A model generated the notes under the pieces. It had not been told where the DNA came from and did no database searches. It saw nothing but the letters and a program-made list of their open reading frames with translations. From contig NZ_JABSOE010000048.1 in assembly GCF_013618865.1 (NCBI RefSeq), positions 1 to 36,343 on the forward strand: DNA of 36,343 bases, written 5' to 3'. A program made the translations under genes and the position numbers. This stretch comes from Phocaeicola faecicola. Its GTDB lineage: Bacteria > Bacteroidota > Bacteroidia > Bacteroidales > Bacteroidaceae. Of the stretch, positions 16,173-25,313 are shown in pieces. Every line of letters starts with the position of its first letter. The first letter of the stretch is position 1.

Positions 16173-17306
16173 ATGAAAGAAAAAGAAAAAAGAGTACTGG
16201 TAGGCATGAGCGGAGGAATAGACAGTTCGGCCACCTGCATTATGCTTCAGGAACAGGGGTATGAAGTGGTAGGAGTTACCATGCGTACCTGGGATGTTCC
16301 GTCTCATTTCAGTACCCCCGGTCAGACGCAGCCCGATGAGGTACTGGAAGCACAGGCACTGGCCAGCCGGCTGGGCATCGAGCATCATGTAGCCGATGTC
16401 CGCAAGGAATTCCGCAAGGTCATCGTACAATACTTTATCGATGAATACATGCACGGGCGCACTCCCAATCCGTGTGTGATGTGTAACCCGCTTTTCAAGG
16501 AACGCATTCTCTGTGAGTGGGCCGACCGGACCCAATGTGCCTGGATAGCTACCGGACACTACTGCCAGCTGGAAGACCGGAACGGCTACCGCTACATCAT
16601 CACCGGTGACGACCCGACCAAAGACCAGTCGTATTTTCTCTGGAAACTTCCTCAGGAGATTTTACGCCGCATGATGTTCCCTCTGGGCGGAATGACCAAA
16701 GCGGCTGTCCGGGAATACCTTGCTGCCAAAGGGTTTGAGGCCAAGGCACGCGGCGGAGAAAGTATGGAAATCTGTTTTATCGACAAGGATTACCGGGAGT
16801 TTCTACGCGAACACTGTACGGACATCGATGAAAAAATTGGTGCCGGATGGTTTGTAGACAGCAAGGGACTGAAACTGGGACAGCATAAAGGCTTTGCCTA
16901 TTATACCATCGGGCAACGGAAGGGGCTGGAAATTGCCCTGGGAAAACCGGCTTATGTACTGAAAATCAATCCTGCAAAAAATACAGTCATGCTGGGAGAT
17001 GCCGACCAGCTGAAAGCTACGCACATGCTGGTAGAAGATATCAATGTGGCGGATATGAATGAATTGCTGACTTGTAGCAATCTATCGGTGCGTATCCGTT
17101 ACCGCAGCCAGCCTATCCCCTGCCAGGCCATTCTGCTGGAAAACCAGAAACTGCTGGTAAAATTTGCAACCGAAGCTTCTGCCATTACCCCGGGCCAGTC
17201 GGCGGTATTCTATGACGGCAACCGTGTACTGGGAGGTGGCTTTATTGCATTCCAGAACGGAATCAAGAAACTGGCGGCAGAAAACGAAGAGCGATTCTGC
17301 AACTAA
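16173..17306 (+). CDS. mnmA: tRNA-specific 2-thiouridylase MnmA
   Basis: MnmA activates U34 of tRNA-Lys, -Glu and -Gln with ATP and inserts sulfur to make s2U34. The 377-aa protein has the PP-loop SGGIDSS (13-19). Catalytic cysteines are Cys101 in NPCVMCN and Cys201 in MEICFI. The central tRNA-binding region ([11 protein letters not shown]) and the C-terminal beta-barrel are present. One of its substrates, tRNA-Gln with anticodon TTG, is encoded 3.5 kb away at 20825; the proximity is probably chance. The gene ends at a bidirectional terminator shared with the convergent tricorn-like gene. Confidence 0.95.
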   Translation: MKEKEKRVLVGMSGGIDSSATCIMLQEQGYEVVGVTMRTWDVPSHFSTPGQTQPDEVLEAQALASRLGIEHHVADVRKEFRKVIVQYFIDEYMHGRTPNPCVMCNPLFKERILCEWADRTQCAWIATGHYCQLEDRNGYRYIITGDDPTKDQSYFLWKLPQEILRRMMFPLGGMTKAAVREYLAAKGFEAKARGGESMEICFIDKDYREFLREHCTDIDEKIGAGWFVDSKGLKLGQHKGFAYYTIGQRKGLEIALGKPAYVLKINPAKNTVMLGDADQLKATHMLVEDINVADMNELLTCSNLSVRIRYRSQPIPCQAILLENQKLLVKFATEASAITPGQSAVFYDGNRVLGGGFIAFQNGIKKLAAENEERFCN

Positions 17307-17349
17307 AGAATTTACGATAGCAGGAGATGACTTCATCCTCCCGCATAAA

Positions 17350-17393
17350 AAAATGGAGAAACCCCAGTCGCACAGACGGGATTTCTCCATTTT
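17350..17393. terminator. Bidirectional terminator between mnmA and the tricorn-like gene
   Basis: AAAATGGAGAAA (17350-17361) pairs exactly with TTTCTCCATTTT (17382-17393), and the stem extends by C-G pairs. A-rich and T-rich flanks allow termination from both sides. Confidence 0.85.
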
Positions 17394-17411
17394 ACTATTT
17401 CAACCGGATTA

Positions 17412-20400
17412 TTATTTATTATCCAATTCTTTCAACAATTCTTCCACAGCGGTTTTCAACTGAGTATCTTCTCCTTTCACCACAGTTTCCGGTGAATTCA
17501 GAATCAGGATATCCGGTTCCAGCTGTGTATTTTCCAGATAACTTCCATCCGGCAAACGATAACCGACTACCGGAATACCAAATACCATGCTAGGATCCTG
17601 CATGCGTACCCAGTTGACACTGGTCATGGTGCCCGGAACAGGAGCTCCTACCAGCTTGCCCAAGTTACGGTGACGGTACACCCACGGAGTACCGTGCGCA
17701 TTCGAATAGTTGGCTTCACACTGTACCATGATAGAAGGCTTGTTCCAGCGGCGGCTCGGCATATCACAGGCTTCCCGTCCGCGAACCACCTGAGTAAAGT
17801 ATTTCTCTCCACTGAACAATACCTCGATATCTTCGTGCAGACGTCCACCTCCATTAAAGCGGGTATCGATTACAATACCTTCACAGTTATTGTATTTACC
17901 TAAGATGTCTGAATATACGGTACGGAAACTTCCGTCATCCATAGATTCGATATGTACATATCCCAAACGGCCGTTCGACCAGCGGCGCACATCTTCCGCA
18001 CGCTGTTTTACCCAACGCTGGTAAAGCAAGTCGCTGAAAGCTCCGTTGCTGACCGGTTTAACCACCTCTTCCCAACGGGCTTTTGTCTGCGGATTATAGA
18101 AAGAAACCAATACTTTCTTTCCGGTCTTTCCATTCAGCAGAGACACATAATCCACGTTCTTGCGAAGCGTTTCTCCATCAATCTTCTCAATAATGGTTCC
18201 TGCTTCTACCTTGCTGTTCTTACGGTAGAAAGGACCTTTTTCAACTACTTCAGCTACCTTCAGTCCGTCTCCATCGTATTTCCAGTCGAACAACAGACCC
18301 AGATTGGCAGTGGCCTCTCCGCGTGACGGAGCCGAATAACGTCCTCCTGTATGAGATACGTTCAATTCTCCCAGCAACTCACTCAACAGTTCCGCAAAGT
18401 CATAATTGTTGTTGATATGCGGCAGGAAACGGCGATAGTTGGCTACCATGCCTTCCCAGTCTACCCCATGCATGTTCACCTCATAGAAACGCATTTTTTC
18501 TTCACGGTACACATGCTGAAGCATATATTCGCGTTCGGCAGCCAGATCCATCTTCACTTCCGCTCTGTACGAAATCGGTTTCAAGGCTCCGGAACCCGCA
18601 TCCATTTTCTGCAAGTTTCCTCCACCCAGGATAAAGATATTCTTGCCGTCAGCATCTGCTTCCATACCGGCCCATCCGGAATTCATCTTATGCAACAGTT
18701 TGGTATCGTGCTTGCGGAGATCCATCTTCCACATATCGAAACCACCTTCGAAAGCCGACAGATAATAAAGTGTCTCCCCATTTTCCGTTACAATGGCCGA
18801 AGCAATGTTGGATGAATTCGGAGTCAGACGGACAATACGGTCTTCGATACCTTCCAGTTCGACGGTAATCAGTTTTTCCTTCTTGTCTTTATCGTCCTTT
18901 TTATCGTCTTTCTTCTTATCTCCTTTCTTGTCTTTCTTATCTTCTTTCGCTTTTTCCTTTTCAGCAGCCTTTGCCTGTTCCTTCTCCAGTTCTTTCTGCA
19001 ACTCATAGTCTTCCTTGCTCAGGCGGAACTTATCGTAAGCATTCTGATTCAAGAACACCATCATCACATCGTCCAGTGATCCCCATGAAGCATGGTTGCG
19101 CATACCGTAACGCTCAGTCGTAAACAGAATGGCATTTCCATCCATGGCCCAACGAGGAGAACCGCTGGCATAACCGCTGTTGGTCAGGTTAATGATTTCC
19201 CCTTTACCGTCGGCACTTACCAGACCGATATCAGAATACGGATCGTGACGGTTGCCGATGAAGGTCAGTGTAAACCATTTACCGTCGGGCGACCATGAAT
19301 AATCAAAGCCTCCTGCCATGGTATACCAGGTAGAACCGTCGGTTACCTGACGCACCTTTTTGCTCTCACAGTTATACACCATCAGTTTATTCCGTCCTTC
19401 GATAAAGGCAATTTCTTTACCGTCGGGAGAGAACTGAGGATAAGCCCGGTCTACGTCCTTCGAAGCCAATAACGGTTTTTCTTCAATCAACGTAGCATTC
19501 GGGAAGTTCAAATCTTCGTCACGTACAATCTTGGCCATGTAAAGTCCGTAATTACCGTCTCTCTCACTGGCATATACCAATGTACGGTTGTCGGCACCGA
19601 ACGTAAGTCCCGATTCAGCCTGCGGAGTATGCGTAATCTGCTTGGTAGTACCATACTCTACAGAAGTAACGAACACCTCTCCACGTACAACGAAAGCCAC
19701 CTGCTTTCCGTCCGGAGAAGGAACGGCCTCCGTAGCCCCACGGGTAAAGGTGAAAGTGGCCGGAATATTCTCATCATCGCGTACCAGATCGATGGCTACC
19801 TTCACCGGTTTTCCACCTGCCTTTTGCGTATAGATTTCTCCATTATAAGTATAACATAGTTTGTTGTCGGCTCCCATAGAAAGGAAACGCACCGGATGTG
19901 TCTTGAAAGAAGTCACCTTCTCCACCTTTTCCGGAGCATTGAGCGCAAAACGATATACATTGAAAGAACCCTTGTTGCGTTCACTCAGGAAATAAACCTG
20001 CGTTCCGTCTGGAGTCAGTACCGGATTCCGGTCCTCACCGGCACGCTGTGTCAGGTTGGTATGCTTGCCTGTAGCGACATCGTATTTCCATACATCACGG
20101 GTGATGGAAGAAGTATGATGCTTGCGCCATTCATCTTCAAAACCCTTACGGTCCTGATACAGGAAAAAGTCGCCTTTCTTAGAGAAACTCACCATTTCGG
20201 CAGGTGTACCCAGTACCTGTTCCGTACGTCCCCCGGTAACCGGTACCCGATACAGTTCTGTCAGTGCTCCTACCGGATTCAATGCACTTTCCGCAGGGTC
20301 CTGAATAGCCGCAGAGAACAGTACATATTTTCCATCAGGTGTAAAAGCAGAAGGAACTTCCGAAACCGAACGGCAGGTCAGACGCTTTGCTTCTCCCCCA

Positions 20401-20684
20401 TCTGCATTCATGATAAACAAGTCGGAGGTTCCGTAACGGTTGCTGGCAAAAGCAATCTGTTTACCGTCGGGCGACCATACCGGACTAGATTCATATGAAT
20501 CCTGTGTAGTCAGCTGCACGGCCTTGCCTCCTTCGGCACTCACCTTATAAATATCCCCCCTGTAGCAGAACACAATTTCCTGCCCGTCAGGAGATATGCG
20601 CACATCGCGCATCCACAACGGAGTGACTGCCTGCAAGGCAGAAACTCCTGCTCCTAAAGCAATAGACAATAATAGTTTCTTCAT
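17412..20684 (-). CDS. Tricorn-like S41 serine protease with beta-propeller
   Basis: I start it at 20684 (MKKLLLSIALGAGVSALQA signal peptide), because a TATCTTTG promoter element lies 32 bp upstream, inside the longer possible frame. The product is about 1090 aa and exported. Residues about 25-540 hold PD40/WD40-like propeller repeats (SPDGKQIAFAS, TPDGKYVLFSA, SPDGKEIAFIE). About 558-607 is a Lys/Asp/Glu linker. A tricorn C1 domain follows (MHGVDW), then a PDZ domain (about 785-835) and the S41 domain with VIDTRFNGGGRL. The predicted nucleophile is Ser994 in ANYSNAHGT. A late ENTQLEPD block carries the conserved acidic residue. Such proteases degrade peptides in the periplasm or on the surface. 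It stands alone between two terminator regions. Confidence 0.92.
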   Translation of the reverse strand: MKKLLLSIALGAGVSALQAVTPLWMRDVRISPDGQEIVFCYRGDIYKVSAEGGKAVQLTTQDSYESSPVWSPDGKQIAFASNRYGTSDLFIMNADGGEAKRLTCRSVSEVPSAFTPDGKYVLFSAAIQDPAESALNPVGALTELYRVPVTGGRTEQVLGTPAEMVSFSKKGDFFLYQDRKGFEDEWRKHHTSSITRDVWKYDVATGKHTNLTQRAGEDRNPVLTPDGTQVYFLSERNKGSFNVYRFALNAPEKVEKVTSFKTHPVRFLSMGADNKLCYTYNGEIYTQKAGGKPVKVAIDLVRDDENIPATFTFTRGATEAVPSPDGKQVAFVVRGEVFVTSVEYGTTKQITHTPQAESGLTFGADNRTLVYASERDGNYGLYMAKIVRDEDLNFPNATLIEEKPLLASKDVDRAYPQFSPDGKEIAFIEGRNKLMVYNCESKKVRQVTDGSTWYTMAGGFDYSWSPDGKWFTLTFIGNRHDPYSDIGLVSADGKGEIINLTNSGYASGSPRWAMDGNAILFTTERYGMRNHASWGSLDDVMMVFLNQNAYDKFRLSKEDYELQKELEKEQAKAAEKEKAKEDKKDKKGDKKKDDKKDDKDKKEKLITVELEGIEDRIVRLTPNSSNIASAIVTENGETLYYLSAFEGGFDMWKMDLRKHDTKLLHKMNSGWAGMEADADGKNIFILGGGNLQKMDAGSGALKPISYRAEVKMDLAAEREYMLQHVYREEKMRFYEVNMHGVDWEGMVANYRRFLPHINNNYDFAELLSELLGELNVSHTGGRYSAPSRGEATANLGLLFDWKYDGDGLKVAEVVEKGPFYRKNSKVEAGTIIEKIDGETLRKNVDYVSLLNGKTGKKVLVSFYNPQTKARWEEVVKPVSNGAFSDLLYQRWVKQRAEDVRRWSNGRLGYVHIESMDDGSFRTVYSDILGKYNNCEGIVIDTRFNGGGRLHEDIEVLFSGEKYFTQVVRGREACDMPSRRWNKPSIMVQCEANYSNAHGTPWVYRHRNLGKLVGAPVPGTMTSVNWVRMQDPSMVFGIPVVGYRLPDGSYLENTQLEPDILILNSPETVVKGEDTQLKTAVEELLKELDNK

Positions 20685-20715
20685 ATATATTTTTCTGTTA
20701 TGTTTCTTCATCTTG

Positions 20716-20723
20716 CAAAGATA
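20716..20723 (-). promoter_or_regulatory. Promoter -7 element of the tricorn-like gene
   Basis: TATCTTTG on the minus strand, giving a predicted leader of about 27 nt. It decides the start at 20684 over the upstream in-frame ATG. Confidence 0.6.
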
Positions 20724-20760
20724 CATATTATGGAGAGAAGCGAAAAAAAGTATAAATTTA

Positions 20761-20793
20761 TTTGGAGTATATCCGTACATTTTTCTATCTTTG
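20761..20793 (+). promoter_or_regulatory. Promoter of tRNA-Gln
   Basis: TTTG (20761-20764), 21 bp, then TATCTTTG (20786-20793), an excellent Bacteroidetes promoter about 30 bp ahead of the tRNA. It is divergent from the tricorn-like gene. Confidence 0.75.
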
Positions 20794-20824
20794 CAACGCT
20801 TTCTGAGGAAAGCGCCAAGAAGTT

Positions 20825-20895
20825 TGGACTATGGTGTAATGGTAGCACAACAGGTTTTGGTTCTGTTTGTCCAGGTTCGAATCCTGGTAGTCCAA
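20825..20895 (+). tRNA. tRNA-Gln (anticodon TTG)
   Basis: The acceptor arms TGGACTA (20825-20831) and TAGTCCA (20888-20894) pair fully. The anticodon stem ACAGG/TCTGT encloses loop TTTTGGT with anticodon TTG at 20857-20859. The T arm is CCAGG TTCGAAT CCTGG. The length is 71 nt, and the 3' CCA is not encoded. It is a single tRNA with its own promoter and terminator. Confidence 0.95.
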
Positions 20896-20904
20896 CGGAC
20901 AAAA

Positions 20905-20940
20905 AACGCCCTAAGAATATCTCTTGGGGCGTTCTTTTTT
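20905..20940 (+). terminator. Terminator of tRNA-Gln
   Basis: AACGCCCTAAGA (20905-20916) pairs with TCTTGGGGCGTT (20922-20933, with one G-T pair), followed by C and a long T-run. Confidence 0.85.
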
Positions 20941-20944
20941 TATC

Positions 20945-21188
20945 TTATACATACTAAATCTGAATAAATCCTTGTCCGAATTTCCACTCTGATCCTGTCA
21001 TGATGCGATAGCATGACTATCCTGTATCCGGATCCTATTAAGTGTACTTGTCAGGAACCCGACTCAACCGTATCGAACACCTTATTATATTATAAACAAG
21101 GCAGTGTGAATTGGGCGGATCAGCCTGTTCAAATTCAAAAAATATCAGTGAAAAAGAAAGAGAGATACCCTCTTTCCAGAGGTATGGA
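20945..21188. other. Gene-free stretch before small RNA copy A
   Basis: No convincing gene. One short hairpin is visible at 20997-21017 (GTCATG/CATGAC). The short plus-strand frame through 21013-21228 looks non-coding and runs over the small RNA unit. Confidence 0.4.
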
Positions 21189-21191
21189 CAT

Positions 21192-21254
21192 AAAAAAAGG
21201 AGTACCGCTGTACTCCAACCTTTGTTAACCTTAAATCTAATACTATGAAAAACA
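21192..21254 (-). ncRNA. Small RNA, copy A, with intrinsic terminator
   Basis: Read on the minus strand, a strong promoter (21260-21290) starts a roughly 60-nt RNA. It has a single-stranded part with ATTTAAGGTTAACAAAGGTT and ends in the hairpin GGAGTAC-AGCG-GTACTCC (21199-21216) followed by T7 (21192-21198). No start codon with plausible coding capacity is present. The identical 141-bp unit recurs at 28314-28454. A family of paralogous small RNAs (FopS) has been described in Bacteroides thetaiotaomicron; this repeat with conserved promoter and terminator resembles that description, but membership was not tested. Confidence 0.7.
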
Positions 21255-21259
21255 CAGTG

Positions 21260-21290
21260 CAAAGATACGGACTTCTGAGTATTCTGCAAA
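21260..21290 (-). promoter_or_regulatory. Promoter of small RNA copy A
   Basis: TTTG (21287-21290), exactly 19 bp, then TATCTTTG (21260-21267) on the minus strand. This and copy B are among the best promoters in the window. Confidence 0.8.
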
Positions 21291-21365
21291 TAAAACAAGA
21301 AAAAACAGGTGTTTTATAACATGTTTTAAGAGGTTATCGTCATTTATAAATCTGTATTAACAAAA

Positions 21366-21399
21366 AACAGATGGAATATGTCACCACATTCCATCTGTT
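21366..21399 (-). terminator. Terminator of the lipoprotein gene at 21540
   Basis: AACAGATGGAAT (21366-21377) pairs with ATTCCATCTGTT (21388-21399). On the minus strand the hairpin runs into TTTTTTG. It separates the lipoprotein gene from the small RNA. Confidence 0.75.
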
Positions 21400-21539
21400 C
21401 ATATCTTTTGACAAGTAATTTTATATAAGAAGTAAACAGTTGATTGATACCATAAGTTCTTTTTCACAAAAGCGTTTTCAACCGCATCGGCCGAGATGCA
21501 AATACCGATGACAGTTTCTCACTTTCTGCGGATGAGAGT

Positions 21540-22154
21540 CTACTGCTGTTTCATTTCAAAATCAAACAACATCGGTTTAAACTCTGCTACCGGTTGTTCA
21601 TTCAGCAGTACCTCCTCTGCCACAAAATGAAACTTCAAACCGGCAGATTCGACTTCGTAAGCATTGCCGCTTTCCACAGCACTGATCTGTACTTTTACGG
21701 CAAACTGCTGTGCCTCCTCTCCTTCCGACGGCAAACTGAAAGTCAGTTCCAACGGTTTCGGATCAAGTGCAAGAAGCACGCTGTCTTTGGCCTCCGTAAG
21801 ACTCGGAGTGTACCCTATCTTATAGGCAACGGCCCCAATTGCCTCTACAATCTGGTTGGCAGTTTCCTCGTCGTTAACGACAGAAAGGATAATATCTTTA
21901 ACCGGAATACTGTCGAAAGCAATTGTATCATTATTCACTGCAGCTGAAACCTCGGTACCTGCAGTTCCCTCCTCTTTTTCCACCAAAGAAGTGAACATCT
22001 GTCCTGCATAATCACCGAAAACCACATCGGTCGTAATTTGCGCAGGTGGAATTACCGATGAATTTTCATCGTTATTATCACAAGCAGCCAATCCTAAAGT
22101 CATCACTAAAACGGTCAAAAAGGTCCTTGACTTTTTCATATCAAAAAGCTTCAT
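21540..22154 (-). CDS. Small lipoprotein, possibly DUF4840-like
   Basis: The frame gives 204 aa, or 199 aa from the second ATG (22139), which gives a cleaner lipoprotein signal: MKKSRTFLTVLVMTLGLAAC. The lipobox is LAAC, so the cysteine should be lipidated. The mature protein is acidic, with no membrane segments, and has predicted strands (FGDYAGQMF, LELTFSLP, FAVKVQISAV, LKFHFVAEEVLLN). I think of DUF4840-type Bacteroidetes lipoproteins but cannot confirm that. No substrate or partner is apparent. It stands alone and is followed by its own terminator. Confidence 0.65.
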   Translation of the reverse strand: MKLFDMKKSRTFLTVLVMTLGLAACDNNDENSSVIPPAQITTDVVFGDYAGQMFTSLVEKEEGTAGTEVSAAVNNDTIAFDSIPVKDIILSVVNDEETANQIVEAIGAVAYKIGYTPSLTEAKDSVLLALDPKPLELTFSLPSEGEEAQQFAVKVQISAVESGNAYEVESAGLKFHFVAEEVLLNEQPVAEFKPMLFDFEMKQQ

Positions 22155-22400
22155 AAATTTAAAAATTAAGTTTTTACTAATTGATTTATTTTAAGTCGAC
22201 TCACTTTCGGAATTCCATTTATAAAATCTCCGGAAAGGCGGAATACTGCAGGACATACTTGTTAACAAGTAGTGAACCTATGTGGATAAACCGTTAAAAT
22301 GTGATTTTAGTCCCATGATTATCAATAAGATATAAAATCATACCCAAACAAAGGAAAACTCATTAATTATACTTTATTAACTCAGCCTATGTATAAAAAT

Positions 22401-22452
22401 ACAACAGGGAAAAAGGAGAAACGAAACTCCGCCTCTCCTTCTTCCCTGTTGT
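22401..22452 (-). terminator. Terminator of nadA
   Basis: ACAACAGGGAA (22401-22411) pairs with TTCCCTGTTGT (22442-22452), with an inner AAGGAG-type stem. A T-rich tail follows on the minus strand. Confidence 0.8.
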
Positions 22453-22485
22453 TTCAATGTAATTTCAATATGATTATTTCCGATA

Positions 22486-23478
22486 TCAGAGACCCAGTTT
22501 TTCAGAAATCTCAAGCATATTGCGAATCGGACGGATGGCCTTCTTTGCCACTTCCTCATCGACCTTTACTTCCGGCCATTCGTGTTTCAGTGTCAGATAC
22601 AGTTTTTCCAGTGTATTCATACGCATGTAATTGCATTCGTTGCAGGCAGAAGCCCCGTCTTCGGGAGGTACCGGAATGAAATTCTTTTCCGGACACTTCT
22701 TTCTCATCTCATACAAAATACCGCTTTCCGTAGCTACGATAAAATCTTTCAGTTCGCTTGCCATGGCAAACTTCAGCAGACCGGCAGTAGAACCGATTTT
22801 GTCTGCCAGCTTGGCAACAGTTCCCTTGCACTCCGGATGCACCAGTACAGCCGCTTCCGGATATTGCTTTTTCAGTTCAATGATTTTTTCTACAGAGAAT
22901 TTCTCATGGACGTGGCAGGCACCGTTCCAAAGCAGCATATTACGCCCTGTAATCGAATTTATATAGCTTCCCAGATTACGGTCCGGTCCGAAGATAATCT
23001 TTTCATCAGCCGGAAAACTTTCCACAATCTGCTTGGCATTGGTAGAAGTCACCACTACATCCGTAACGGCTTTTACCGCCGCACTGGTATTCACATAAGA
23101 AATGACCGTATATCCCGGATGGTCTTTCACAAATTGAGCGAAGGCTTCGGCCGGGCAACTGTCAGCCAGTGAGCATCCCGCATTCAGGTCCGGAATCAGC
23201 ACTTTTTTGTCCGGGCACAGAATTTTGGCAGTTTCTCCCATAAAATGAACTCCGCACATCACGATAATTTCCGCATCTGTCTTCGCAGCCCATTGTGCAA
23301 GCGCCAGACTGTCTCCGATGAAATCCGCTATTTCCTGAATTTCGTCCGACTGGTAGTAGTGCCCCAGGATGACAGCGTGTTTTTCCTTACAAAGTTTTCT
23401 AATCTCAGCCTTCAGGTCCAGACCTTGTGCTACGGGTTCATCTACATATCCCCTTTTCAACCAATTTTCTTTATTCAT
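22486..23478 (-). CDS. nadA: Quinolinate synthase NadA
   Basis: NadA condenses iminoaspartate with dihydroxyacetone phosphate to quinolinate, the precursor of NAD, using a [4Fe-4S] cluster. The 330-aa protein has family landmarks LGHYYQSDEIQEIADFIGDS (39-58), the first cluster cysteine in VMCGVHFMGETAKIL (Cys75), the second in WNGACHVHEKF (Cys188), and the third in ACNECNYMRMNTLEKL (Cys279 or Cys282). Substrate-binding blocks SYVNTSA and HPEC are intact. nadB and nadC, often next to it in other bacteria, are not in this window. It is a single gene with its own terminator. Confidence 0.96.
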   Translation of the reverse strand: MNKENWLKRGYVDEPVAQGLDLKAEIRKLCKEKHAVILGHYYQSDEIQEIADFIGDSLALAQWAAKTDAEIIVMCGVHFMGETAKILCPDKKVLIPDLNAGCSLADSCPAEAFAQFVKDHPGYTVISYVNTSAAVKAVTDVVVTSTNAKQIVESFPADEKIIFGPDRNLGSYINSITGRNMLLWNGACHVHEKFSVEKIIELKKQYPEAAVLVHPECKGTVAKLADKIGSTAGLLKFAMASELKDFIVATESGILYEMRKKCPEKNFIPVPPEDGASACNECNYMRMNTLEKLYLTLKHEWPEVKVDEEVAKKAIRPIRNMLEISEKLGL

Positions 23479-23898
23479 ACTATTAATAATATATTTTTTC
23501 TTCTTTTTAAAAGAAAAGTATGATAGTAATAATAGCCGGTTAATAATGTTAGTAAAAATAGCTGTCCGGTTTTGCTTTTGAAGTTATTAGTGTAAAGTAT
23601 CCGGATATCAAATTCTCATTAACATGTTTACTGGCTGATTTTCTTATGTTTTATTTATCTATTAACAAATTGTTGATTGATGACAAAGTTAAAAACTTTC
23701 CGACTATAAACTAGCTAATTTCGCTGAAAAAATATGTTTAAACTGATCGTGAAACTTTTGGCTAACTTTTTTGGATTGTTGATTCTCAATCTGCTATAAT
23801 ACATTGCATTCAATAATGCAAGAAATATTTTTAAATTGATATGCGTATGTTTTTTACACCTTTTCAACGCTTTTCAACAAGGTTATGAAGATAGTTTT
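23479..23898. other. Divergent intergenic region nadA / methyltransferase
   Basis: About 420 AT-rich bases with no convincing gene. A short inverted repeat TTGCATT/AATGCAA is visible around 23803-23821. nadA control sequences on the minus strand must lie here, but no clear TAnnTTTG was found for it. Confidence 0.4.
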
Positions 23899-23906
23899 TA
23901 TCTTTG
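23899..23906 (+). promoter_or_regulatory. Promoter -7 element of the methyltransferase
   Basis: TATCTTTG lies inside the longer possible frame that begins at 23836, which rules out that upstream start. Confidence 0.6.
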
Positions 23907-23934
23907 TACGGAATTTATAAAGGAGCAGATGGCT

Positions 23935-24486
23935 ATGTCGGAATTAAGAAAGTTGAAAATAGTGGAAATGAATCGTCTGACGGTGGAAGAATTCAAAGAA
24001 GCTGAAAAACTTCCATTGGTAGTGGTATTGGATGAAGTGCGCAGTCTGCACAATATCGGTGCGGTGTTCCGTACCTCAGATGCGTTTTTGGTAAATGCCA
24101 TTTATCTGTGCGGCATTACGGCTACCCCTCCGCATCCGGAGATGCATAAAACGGCGCTTGGAGCGGAATATTCTGTCGACTGGAAATATTTTAAAAAGAC
24201 TCAGGAGGCTGTAGAAGACCTTAAGAATCAAGGATATACTGTGCTGTCAATTGAACAGTGCGAGGGCAGTACCCTGTTGGATGAACTGACCCTGGAGAAG
24301 GATAAGAAGTATGCCATCGTCTTGGGAAATGAGGTAAAAGGCGTACAGCAGGAAGTCGTAAACATGTGCGACGGATGCATTGAAATACCTCAGTACGGTA
24401 CCAAGCACTCTTTGAATGTATCGGTAACGGCAGGCATCATGTTGTGGGAATTTGCCAATAAACTGATTCGGTTGAAAAAGAATTAA
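23935..24486 (+). CDS. TrmH/SpoU-family RNA 2'-O-methyltransferase
   Basis: I choose ATG 23935 (MSELRKLKIVEMNRL), 9 nt after AGGAG at 23921-23925; the ATG at 23929 is too close. The product is 183 aa. The three SPOUT motifs are present: NIGAVFRTSDAF (motif 1), YAIVLGNEVKGV (motif 2), and IEIPQYGTKHSLNVSVTAGIMLWE from which motif 3 is built. They form the knotted SAM-binding site, and the arginine of motif 1 is the catalytic base in the family. Whether the target is tRNA position 18 (TrmH) or rRNA cannot be read from the sequence; the lack of an N-terminal rRNA-binding domain favours a TrmH-like tRNA enzyme. It is followed by a strong terminator. Confidence 0.9.
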   Translation: MSELRKLKIVEMNRLTVEEFKEAEKLPLVVVLDEVRSLHNIGAVFRTSDAFLVNAIYLCGITATPPHPEMHKTALGAEYSVDWKYFKKTQEAVEDLKNQGYTVLSIEQCEGSTLLDELTLEKDKKYAIVLGNEVKGVQQEVVNMCDGCIEIPQYGTKHSLNVSVTAGIMLWEFANKLIRLKKN

Positions 24487-24509
24487 ACAGAAAAATAATC
24501 TGGTACATT

Positions 24510-24555
24510 CAGTCGGCTGAAGTTGCGTGGTGACGTGCTTCAGCCGACTGTTTTT
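24510..24555 (+). terminator. Terminator of the TrmH-family gene
   Basis: CAGTCGGCTGAAG (24510-24522) pairs exactly with CTTCAGCCGACTG (24538-24550), then TTTTT. Confidence 0.9.
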
Positions 24556-24637
24556 ATTAGTGGAAAATACTTGTTGATAACTTATTGATATGTTGTTAAT
24601 TTATTGGTAACCATATAATTGCAATTGATAAATCGGA

Positions 24638-25243
24638 TTATAACTGTCCGTTTTCGACCAGTATGATAATTCTTTCCACCATTTTATCTTCATCCTCCGG
24701 TTGGTATTCTTTCTTGAGACTGGCACCGAATACTGCGGCAAACGTCTGATAGAAGCCTGCCTTAAAAGGTCCCATAAAAGCCTTTACCAGTTGATAAGAC
24801 GACTGGTTGCACTCGCGGTTGACCAGTTTTATCAATAGTTTGCCTTGTGAAAACGTCAGTTTCTTCATTTTAGGCGTATACTGTTCCTTCAATCCTTTTT
24901 CCACCAGTTTGATATGCCGGTTTTTGGATTTCTCATCGGGTAATGTCTCCAGAAACTCATACGTCTCGATGACGATCTGTTTGATTTCCTTTGCCAGAGG
25001 CAATGTCTTCTTCACGTCTCTGACCAGCTTGTAGTAATATTTTTCCTGGCGCTTGTTTTTAAAACGCAATTTGGGGTATATATATATGTTTTTCAGCGTT
25101 ATACTAGGTATAGTATCTCCTTGATACACACAAACAGGAACCATATAGCCGTTTGTGGATGGGGGAGATGTATGCTGCGCCTGTACCGATAAGGTGACCA
25201 GCCAGAATAGCACTATGTATATACCGTGTCTCATCGCACGCAA
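24638..25243 (-). CDS. DUF4294 domain protein, exported
   Basis: The 201-aa protein has an N-terminal signal ending near VQAQ. The rest matches DUF4294 of Bacteroidetes: QGDTIPSITLKNIYIYPKLRFKNKRQEKYYYKLVRDVKKTLP is broken here into the recognisable parts GDTIPSITLKNIYIYP and KYYYKLVRDVKKTLPLAKEI, then LKKEYQPEDEDKMVERIIILVENG near the end (also read in parts). It is helical, positively charged and presumably periplasmic. The role is unknown. It is divergent from the HhH-barrel gene at 25314, and the 70-bp gap must carry both promoters. Confidence 0.85.
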   Translation of the reverse strand: MRAMRHGIYIVLFWLVTLSVQAQHTSPPSTNGYMVPVCVYQGDTIPSITLKNIYIYPKLRFKNKRQEKYYYKLVRDVKKTLPLAKEIKQIVIETYEFLETLPDEKSKNRHIKLVEKGLKEQYTPKMKKLTFSQGKLLIKLVNRECNQSSYQLVKAFMGPFKAGFYQTFAAVFGASLKKEYQPEDEDKMVERIIILVENGQL

Positions 25244-25313
25244 AAATAATGATAATAATAAATTCCCTGTCCTCTTATACCAAAATTTAACGTATATAGG
25301 CTGTTAATAACTG

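Noticed and set aside
18793..19008. Plus-strand serine/phenylalanine-rich frame
   Set aside because: It is the complement of the Lys/Asp/Glu linker of the tricorn-like protease.
20685..20780. 32-residue extension ahead of the tricorn-like signal peptide
   Set aside because: The promoter element at 20716-20723 lies inside it, and a clean signal peptide begins at 20684.
21245..21319. 24-codon plus-strand frame (MKNTVQRYGLLSILQ...) inside both small RNA units
   Set aside because: It is antisense to the promoter and RNA, has no ribosome binding site, and its conservation is explained by the identity of the whole unit.
23836..23934. N-terminal extension of the TrmH-family protein
   Set aside because: A TATCTTTG promoter element lies inside it, and AGGAG positions the start at 23935.
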